A stretch of 24,327 nucleotides of DNA from Nemertoderma westbladi (lineage: Eukaryota > Xenacoelomorpha > Nemertodermatida > Nemertodermatidae): NCBI GenBank assembly GCA_032718475.1, contig JAUCBJ010003617.1:1-24327 (forward strand). Reading direction: 5' to 3'. Within the stretch, counting starts at the first letter, position 1, and each line of letters starts with the position of its first letter. Positions 17,546 through 24,327 of this stretch are shown here, in pieces. The notes beneath the pieces are model-generated. The model saw only the letters and a list, made by a program, of their open reading frames with translations. It had not been told where the DNA came from and did not search any database. A program made the position numbers and the translations under genes.

Positions 17546-19473
17546 GGTAGGACATAGTTTTTCAGCAGTCCAGTAACAGGTTCTGAGAAATACTGACTGA
17601 ATAATTGAAACTGAATGAGAGAACGTTCTTCTGTGGTCATTGTATCGTCAAATGAACCTGTAGTCATTGTCCATGTTTCAAGACATGGTAACTTATAGTC
17701 ACGAACAAAGGAAGTTTTAATATAGGACCGTTTGGATCCATCATCGAGGTAGACATAAATCCAACAACCAGAATCTGGTCTAGACCCGGGTGAAGTTAGA
17801 TATGCACGAGCCAGTTTTACAAAGACTTTACAATCTGTGTGAGTCTGTTCAGGCCGAACCTGTAGCACAGATAGTACAGTTGAATTGCCAGGATTACCTG
17901 TATTCGGGATATAGACGCTACTGGAAGGGGGAACAGAGGGTACAGGAATAGTGTTTAACTTATTGTGTGAGGGTACTGGAGACAATGTGGAACCAGATTG
18001 TTGAACACCAGAATGACCTCTATTAGTTCGATTACGAAGTGAAGACTTCGAGAAACACAGTAGTGTATGGTGACGCCTATCGCAGTTAGTACATTGGCGT
18101 TTGGATTGACAGTCACTGACAGGGTGTAGACCAAAGCAGTTAATACACTGTAGAGCAGAGCGTACAATAGTAGCACGTGCTGAAGGTGTTTTAGCCAAAA
18201 AGGTAGCACAATTTTTATATAAATGGGCTGGAGCATGACAAGCAGGACATTTGGACACTGACTCACTCACAGGAAGTGCAACCGAAGTACCAGTTTGGCC
18301 ACGAGGAGTAAACCCACAGGCATGTGCAGTGTTGTAGTTCGGAGGTGCTGGAATCGTAATTGATGCTGTACGAGCAGATCTAGAGTTAGAGTTTAATGTA
18401 AAGAGAAGCGATTCCTGCGATTCCAGTTCCGTAAATACAAACTTTAGTAGACTATCGAGGTTAAACCGCTCATCGAGGCTGTTTCTATTCCACAACAGAA
18501 CAGTTTCGTGTGGAAGTTTCTGGAGCAGAAGTGGTGCCAGGATAAGCGAGGTTATATCTGTAGATGGCGCATTAGTTGCAGTGGAAGGGTTTATTTCCAA
18601 TGCGAGTGGACGGATTTGTTGAAGGGCTTCATCGAAGGAGTCCATCGTTTGTCGGAAGCAACGGACATCATTATCCTTGATCTTAGGCAATGAACAAAGA
18701 ACACTGGAGTATAAACCAATTAGCAAATAAGGGTTGCCATATCGGCGTTTTAGTCGTGTAAGTGCGACGGCGTAGTTAGATGACGAAATTGAGAGGCCCA
18801 ATAATGCCTCTTTAGCCTCACCTTCGAGGCAACTCTTGAGATAAACAAATTTCTGTACCTCAGGAAGTTTGGCCATATCGTGTATGAGAGCCTTAAACTG
18901 TTCCCAGAAAGGACGCCAGTTAAGATATTCCCCCCCAAAGGAAGGAACAGTTATTTTCGGTAAACCGTGAGTAGGATCATCCGAATGATTTGGCGATGAA
19001 CATCCGGAGCTGCTGTGGTTAGACCTGTTTGAAGAATAATTATTGTCAACGCGTGAGAGTAGTCTCCGAGTTTTAAAGAGAGCCTTATGTAGGTCGCGTT
19101 CGTATGGAGTGGAGGAGGAGTCATGAAATCCCAACTCGAGGAGTTCCGATTCGATTTCGTTTAGACTCTGCTGCTGTAGTTCCGTGAGTTCTATTTGGTA
19201 GGCGAGGTCATCCGCAACAACTGTTTTCTCATCCATTACGCGAAAAGACTTGAGTTCTGTTATTATGGTACGAGTTTTGCAACGTTCAGCAGCACGGCGT
19301 CTCTGAAGTGCTTTAATCCGGGGATCCAGTGTATCCTCATCTGAGTGATCAGCTATTAGAGTTTCCTCACTGTAATCGTCAGCATCTCTATTAGAAGCCA
19401 CATTGACGAGGATCCGGTTCGAAGAATGTGTGGACTGTATATGTGTATAAAATGAAGAGTAGGTAAACTCCAA
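17546..19473 (-). pseudogene. BEL/Pao retrotransposon gag and protease
   Basis: The frame from 19473 encodes the nucleocapsid-type Gag, which packages element RNA, followed by an aspartic protease. A basic or helical N-terminal part is followed by a DUF1759-like domain around residues 170-360 (SFGGEYLNWRPFWEQF, KFVYLKSCLEGEAKEALLG). Three zinc knuckles are visible: C409/C412/H417/C422, C443/C446/H450/C455, and C461/C464/H468 or H469/C473. The protease has YLDDGSKRS at 575-583, where the family usually has D-S-G. The frame opens with TTG at 19473 behind in-frame stops, with no early ATG, so the true start is lost or non-canonical. Near 17548 the protease continues in the -1 frame (17545 onward). 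This could be a mutation or, less likely, programmed frameshifting. No LTR was recognised. Confidence 0.86.
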
Positions 19474-20288
19474 CTATCACGGACCCGAGCATATATAATA
19501 ATAAAATATATATATAGATCAGTTGTAGATATATGTAACAGCAGTTGTTACCGGTACATAACGTTAATACAGCAAGATGCAATATCTGAATAAACAACAT
19601 ACAGCAGTACTCATGGCATGGCACGACGGCGACATGCAGACAGGTATGTGATATAGGTACAGTAGGCACCGGTACCGGTAGGTTAATAACAATAGCTGAA
19701 TAGTCAGACAGTCAAAGGCATGGCCTCTTGTAGGTTATGCAATATATATCCAAAGGCAGGGAGACTGAGTCTCGCACAACTCGTCCCCATGAGCCTGAGT
19801 TATAGTGTGACAATGTAGATGCAGGCAGCAGTTGCACCCGATCAGCTGGAAACTCGGAGCAATAGGCCTACTGCTTGTACAATGCGTGTCAATTTCAGTA
19901 CTGCTGGGCACTGGGTGATGGCAGAGTAAGATTAAAAAAAACAGATAATTTCATTCTCGGCTATGATTAGTCCAGTTTGCCCATAGCGGCAGCGATACCG
20001 AAAGTTGAGGTCAACAGGCAGAGACGGCCTTGTTGGTGAGTTGTTTGAATTCAATTCCAACACTTTTCTGCTGTTCTGGGCAGCTGGGTAGACTCTGGTA
20101 GTGGGTACCTGAATGAACATAGAATGCCGATCAGCTGGTTAGTCCACATAACTTCCATGGTTGCAGTTGCCGAGTCGATGGATGGTTGGTAGGGGTAGGC
20201 CTATTGAAGTATTGGCTATTGTTGTATTGGCAGATTGGTATGTACATCTGCATCTGATTATACCAGTTGCTGGTGCCGTTGGTCGTAC
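19474..20288. other. Region upstream of the BEL/Pao gag; no gene seen
   Basis: By position this should hold the 5' LTR and primer binding site of the minus-strand BEL/Pao element, but I could not identify a tRNA-complementary site or LTR ends. ACCGGTACCGGTA lies at about 19667-19680. A TATATA-rich stretch follows gag at 19490-19520. The sequence is less AT-rich than the flanking local repeats. Confidence 0.4.
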
Positions 20289-20475
20289 CATGGCCTACTA
20301 TATTTATACGACCTAACAGGTCACTTGAACTGGCCTCTTAAAAAGAGGCCAGTTTTTTTAAACAATATTTTGAGATTTTGATATGGGAAGAGTTTTATAA
20401 ATTTTCATTTGCAGCAATTTGGTCAACGGACGTAATTGAAGTCTCCTCATTAAGCAAGATACTAAATTTTATGGT
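20289..20475 (-). repeat. Dispersed 187-bp repeat, inverted copy
   Basis: The reverse complement of this segment matches 7569-7754 from ACCATAAAATT to TAGTAGGCCATG at roughly 89% identity by eye. Beyond both ends the sequences are unrelated, apart from a TAGCTAC context at this copy's right end, which belongs to the local AT-rich family. Confidence 0.75.
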
Positions 20476-20789
20476 AGCTAGTGTTTTAGCTAGTAATTTC
20501 CACACTGGTTCCGACATCCTACTTCCATTCCTACTATAAATATTTTTTAGTAGCTAGTTTTTATTACTATTTGTATAGAAAATGTTCCAGAACATGTTAG
20601 CTATTAATTTTTAAAAAAAATGTTCTAGAACAAATATTTTTTGTTGTAGAACATTTTTTTGAAAAAAATCTGGATTATGTTTAAAACGCATGGAATCGTT
20701 TTAAAACGTGTTGAAAATCAATAAAAAAAAATTTCGAAATTTTTTTTTTCATCTTCGTAAAGAGAAGGATTAGCCACATTCTCATCTTT
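20476..20789. repeat. AT-rich local repeat with GTTCTAGAAC
   Basis: There is no gene. GTAGCTAGTGTTTTAGCTAG opens the segment and a perfect GTTCTAGAAC lies at 20622-20631. The sequence resembles the 10.2-11.3 kb tract. It runs up to the start of the P-like transposase frame, and no terminal repeat of that element was recognised. Confidence 0.55.
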
Positions 20790-21763
20790 GTGTTCCATAT
20801 GGATAAGTATATGGGTAAGATAGAGGTCTTCCTTAAACAACAGTTCCTTTCCGATATGTATGTCTGCGCTGAGACCCATTTAGGGAACCATCTCTCTCTA
20901 ACCCACTGTCTTGGACCGAACTCCCAACTGTTCAGGTGGTCTCAGTTGACTGAAATTGTTGCTGTTGTCAAGCGGGGCGACAAGGATAGATCTGCACTCC
21001 TAAATAAGGCACGGGAGTTTGTCGACTTAGTGATTGCACTCGACAACGGAGCGGTGAAGCGCCATTGCCAACTGGAATTCATTTCCAACCAGCTGCGATT
21101 GCATGTGTCCAAGTCTTTTGGTCAGTCAGACTACCTTTTGGCTGCGCAGGCGTATCCGAAGCTCGCATACTCTACATTGCGGGATTTAATAATACTTCCA
21201 TCGGAGCGGAAGATGAGGTCGCTGAAACAATCTATAACCAGTGACTTGGTTGTTAAAACTGCTCTGAACAAGTCCAAGTTTAAGGAAGTGATTATTATCA
21301 TTGATGAAGTGAAGGTAGTTCCTCGATTACTCTAGGGCCATTAGGCCACACGGACTGTGAACGCTGGGCTGCCGCATACGTAGCGGGATATCTGTTACGT
21401 GTTGTACCAGAACTTGAAAACTCAGAAGATGTAGTGCAAGCGGACAGTACTTTCATTCGAAATCTGTCACGTGGTGGTTTACAACTGCCCTGCCAAGAGT
21501 TGGTGTGGTGGACATTGGCTTCAGCACCCTTCGTTGATCTTGTGCCCCATGGCACTATTCGCTGTCATAAGCAACTTGTTGTAATCATCGATCTAATTGC
21601 CAGCTACTATGATATTTTCCCAAGACCGCCTATAGCCGCGTGTCGTGTTCTAGCTAACACGATTCTAAAAGGCCTGCAGAATATAACCACGGATTCACAT
21701 CAAACTGAGAACAGACGCCATACTGGAGCTCATACCAAACTGGCTCGAATTACGGGAACATAA
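20790..21763 (+). pseudogene. P-element-like transposase, internally deleted and frameshifted
   Basis: The first frame (20790-21335) contains LLAAQAYPKLAYSTLRDLIILPSERKMRSL and ends with IIIDEVKVVP. These fit the part of P-element/THAP9-type transposases around the first catalytic aspartate (family pattern: LPS-R-T-L, then DEM-I). A second frame, readable from about 21305 to 21763, has ERWAAAYVAGYLLR and FIRNLSRGGLQLPC, which resemble the C-terminal Tnp_P_element segment. Everything between the DE motif and the C-terminus, including the other catalytic acids, is missing. The N-terminal THAP zinc finger is also not seen, so the copy cannot transpose. The assignment rests on motif order by eye; another THAP-associated transposase family is possible. 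Confidence 0.55.
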
Positions 21764-22136
21764 CATTTCTAGGACTATTTTATAGTAGGATAATTTCTGT
21801 ACCTTTAGAGACTGTTATACTGTATTTCCATTTTTATCACATTTATACTGGTCCCACATATTACTTTTAAAATAAATATGTGATATGTGAATTATACAAT
21901 AACAAAGAAATATACAATAACTTGTAGCCAGAAGGCGATACGAAAGTAAAAAAGGTGAACTTTTTATACGTTGATTTCTTCGGTTACCATAGCCTGGAAG
22001 GATCTCATTTCCACTGTCCAAGTTCGCTCGACCTAGTAGTAGTAGTACCATAGCAACAAACTGTTATTTTGGTTGTCAATAATTCATTGCTGATAGAGCT
22101 TGTTTTAGGCTGCCATAGGGGTAATTTTTGGATGTA
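21764..22136. other. Non-coding stretch, no gene seen
   Basis: No coding or structural feature stands out between the P-like fragment and the foldback array. GTAGTAGTAGTACCATAGCAAC at 22036-22057 is a short trinucleotide run. If the P-like element has a 3' terminal repeat it should lie here, but I could not match it to the 5' side. Confidence 0.4.
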
Positions 22137-22304
22137 GGACAATTCGATCCCGGACAATTCGGTCCCGGGAAATTCGGTCCCGGACAATTCGGTCCCGGAC
22201 AATTCGGTCCCGGACAATTCGGTCCCAAAACACTAAATACATGGGACCGAATTGTCCGGGACCGAATTGTCCTAGGACCGAATTGTCCTAGGACCGAATT
22301 GTCC
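22137..22304. mobile_element. Foldback array of a 15-bp unit, small copy
   Basis: Six head-to-tail copies of GGACAATTCGGTCCC (22137-22226) are followed by a short unique centre, AAAACACTAAATACAT. Four copies then follow in inverted orientation (22243-22304). The 14-bp core GGACAATTCGGTCC is itself nearly palindromic. The period is a multiple of three, so all frames stay open and give repetitive peptides (GTELS, VPDNS and similar) with no biological meaning. Some units in the right arm have TA instead of the usual junction, giving CCTAGG. The pattern is that of MITE-like foldbacks with tandem-repeat ends. Confidence 0.85.
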
Positions 22305-22802
22305 GGTTCCTGATAGCAACTTTTTAGTACTTTTTTGATATTGGTGAATGTTCTAGAACATTAGTAGAGATACTTGTTATGGTAGCTAGTGTTATTTACT
22401 TGCTAGAATTTTTTGAAATTTTAAAAATACTGTATTTTTTTTTATTTTTGTTATTGGTAGTGTTCGAGAACATTATTATATATTATTTATTAAGGTGTAG
22501 CTAGTGTTTTTTTTTACTAGCTAGCATTTCCTTGAAATTATAAAAACACTTGTGAAAACAGTGATATTTCAGAATTAGGCCTAAACTGTTGCTGATTATA
22601 TTAATTACCAACAATATTGATGATATTATAACAGTCCCTGAATGAGATCCAGCCATTATCTAGAATAATAATTTAGGCTTGTTAACCAACCAACAACACA
22701 TACAGTATACATACATACGCAATATATAAAAAAAAATCAGTTTTAAACATTTTAAATACATAGTATTACTAGCTAGTAAATAATTCACAAGCTCCATAAA
22801 AA
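22305..22802. repeat. AT-rich local repeat tract
   Basis: There is no gene. A perfect GTTCTAGAAC lies at 22350-22359, the variant GTTCGAGAAC near 22462, and several TAGCTAGTGTT and ACTAGCTAGCA sites occur. This is the same family as 8.3-11.3 kb. Confidence 0.55.
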
Positions 22803-23423
22803 CACGTTCGTGGGGACTTCGCGCAGCACGTAGTCGGCAAGCCTTGGCATACGGTTCATATAGAGCAAATGGGGCATGTCTAGTTTGGACCCAATATCCC
22901 ATGCTATAAATGTATTCATTCGATATACAATCATATGTTAATCCCCTAGGTGGTGTCAAATTGTTATTCTGCAATTTCGTACTTACCAGTGCAGCACTGT
23001 ACAGCAGTACCGTACCGGTAGGCCTATGTCATTACTTCTGAGTCTCTAGCGGATCCCCAATTAAATGTCTTAACTTTTCAATTTCGTAAAAGATAGACTT
23101 CATGATTCTCTACAGGCCACCAAAATTTCAGCTCAGGAAAATGAGGCCTTCCCGAAAAATTTAACATTTTCTAAAAACTACATAATCTGTCGTAGCTGAC
23201 GTCAGACTGCATGATTTTTCACCAACTTTACAAACTTTCTAAACTTTCTCTCTACTACTTACCTACTAAGTTTGGTTCAATTCCGAACCAGCGATGCAGA
23301 GAAATTCGCGTTCAAACATTTACCAGACAGACAGACGGACGGACAGACAGACAGACGGACATGCCCCATTTGCCCTATATGAACCGTATGCCAAGGCTCG
23401 CCGACTACGTGTCTCGCCCCACA
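22803..23423. repeat. Inverted repeat pair with LINE-type tail
   Basis: The segment 22803-22880 (ending GGCATACGGTTCATATAGAG...GGGGCATGTC) pairs with 23359-23423 on the other strand with few mismatches. Between them lies non-coding sequence. Positions 23231-23350 (TACTAAGTTTGGTTCAATTCCGAACCAGCG, AATTCGCGTTCAAACA, then a CAGA/CGGA run at 23325-23360) resemble the 3' tail of invertebrate LINEs that end in a short microsatellite. The structure could be two oppositely oriented copies of the same retroposon end. The small frames in both arms are not genes. Confidence 0.6.
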
Positions 23424-23580
23424 CCATAGCTACTGTACTATAACTAATAATGTTAATAAAAAAAAAATTTCAGTAAAATTTTTTTATTATTAAAAAAATA
23501 CTAGCTAGTAAAAAAACACTAGCTACCATATAATAATATATATTAAGGTTCTAGAACATTCACCATTATAGTACCAATTA
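23424..23580. repeat. AT-rich local repeat with GTTCTAGAAC
   Basis: Two TAGCTAGT-type sites and a perfect GTTCTAGAAC at 23548-23557 lie directly before the large foldback array. There is no coding content. Confidence 0.55.
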
Positions 23581-23845
23581 AATTTGGTCCCGGACAATTT
23601 GGTCCTGGACAATTCGGTCCCGGATAATTCGGTTCCGGACAATTCGGTCCCGGACAATTCGGTCCCGGACAATTCGGCCCTGGACAATTCGGTCCCGGAT
23701 AAATCGGTTCCGGACAATTCTGTCCCGGACAATTCGGTCCCAAAACACAAAATTAATGGGACCGAATTGTCCGGGACCGAATTGTCCGGGACCGAATTGT
23801 CCGGACCGAATTGTCCGGACCGAATTGTCCGGGACCGAATTGTCC
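23581..23845. mobile_element. Foldback array of a 15-bp unit, large copy
   Basis: A partial unit and ten full copies of GGACAATTCGGTCCC, with some variants, occupy 23581-23741. The centre AAAACACAAAATTAAT is close to that of the smaller array. Six inverted copies occupy 23758-23845, two of them lacking a G at the junction. The last part of the right flank (reverse complement GGAAGCAGGACAATTCGG) aligns with the left flank of the small array (GGATGTAGGACAATTCG), so the two arrays are the same element in opposite orientations. The long open frames here are by-products of the 15-bp period. Confidence 0.87.
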
Positions 23846-24084
23846 TGCTTCCGTAATTTTTCAGTTTGTGTCATATACAGTAATTATTAACGTAAACTTG
23901 GAAATTGAAATTAAACAATGTAGCTTCATAAGTGATACTCAAATTGGTGCTTCACTTATTAAAATTTAAGGTCTTTAAATCAAAAATGGATAAAAATAAA
24001 TAATCTATTCGTTTTCACTGTAAAATTTTACTGCAGATAGACCCTGAACCGCGGTGTAATGCTCATATATCGACTGTTTATTAA

Positions 24085-24115
<31 letters not shown>

Positions 24116-24327
24116 ACACCATTTTGGTCCAAAATATGTCGAAATTTTTTTTATGGTCTATTATAATGCACCATTGAATGGTGTTTCCAAATCTGAAAAC
24201 CGCTATTTAATAGCTCTTTTAGTTTTCAAGTTATGTAAATTTACATTTAGGGAATCCTATTGAAATTACTATTACTGTACTACTGTATGTATAATGAAAG
24301 GTCGATTATCTCCAAATATTTTTTTCA
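23846..24327. other. Non-coding right end with a 30-bp poly-G tract
   Basis: I see no gene. The run of 30 G at 24085-24114 is preceded by TTAA, like the tract at 4073-4094. AT-rich unique-looking sequence continues to the end of the window. Confidence 0.7.

Noticed and set aside
23325-23360. CAGA/CGGA run as a CRISPR-like or regulatory array
   Set aside because: It is a simple microsatellite at the end of a LINE-type tail, with no spacer structure.
22005-23874. Several open frames encoding GTELSGTELSG, VPDNSVPDNS or PGPNCPGPNC repeats
   Set aside because: They are translations of the 15-bp foldback unit in every frame. The period is divisible by three, so no stops arise. There is no other coding signal.

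Overview
The window looks like nuclear DNA of an invertebrate metazoan. It is AT-rich, uses the standard code, has spliced genes with consensus GT/AG sites, and carries animal-type mobile elements: a Merlin DNA transposon, a BEL/Pao retroelement, LINEs, a tRNA-derived SINE and a P-like transposase. An aquatic invertebrate is plausible, because I associate one of the reverse transcriptase families with cnidarian, sponge and similar genomes from memory, but the species cannot be fixed from the sequence. There are no bacterial-type operons, no CRISPR array and no intact tRNA or rRNA gene.

The only host gene I can support is on the minus strand on the left side. It encodes an LRR-Ig receptor-like protein whose first coding exon is 6478-7127 and second is 2046-3235. 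The two exons join in phase. A consensus donor at the end of exon 2 splits an immunoglobulin domain, so the gene should continue to the left, but I could not find the next exon. The 3.2-kb intron holds a decayed LINE (4245-5460). A head-to-head inverted SINE dimer (5461-5990) with a 15-bp target-site duplication is nested in the LINE's 3' end.

From about 7.5 kb to the right end the window is a nest of repeats. An AT-rich local repeat family marked by the palindromes GTTCTAGAAC and ACTAGCTAGT fills 8.3-12.5 kb, 14.6-14.8 kb and 20.5-23.6 kb. Into it were inserted a complete, young-looking Merlin transposon (8744-10175, perfect TIRs and a perfect 9-bp TSD), a foldback element (12613-13064) and a 5'-truncated reverse transcriptase element (about 13080-14607) with 15-bp flanking repeats. 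A BEL/Pao gag-pol remnant on the minus strand (about 16146-19473) is frameshifted in its protease and cut off in RNase H. An inverted pair of 187-bp repeats (7569-7754 and 20289-20475) brackets this middle block.

The right end has an internally deleted P-element-like transposase (20790-21763), two foldback arrays of a 15-bp unit (22137-22304 and 23581-23845), an inverted repeat carrying a LINE-type 3' tail (22803-23423), and a 30-bp poly-G tract. The genes do not form a pathway. The window is best read as one immune-type receptor locus next to a layered transposon graveyard containing one apparently fresh insertion.
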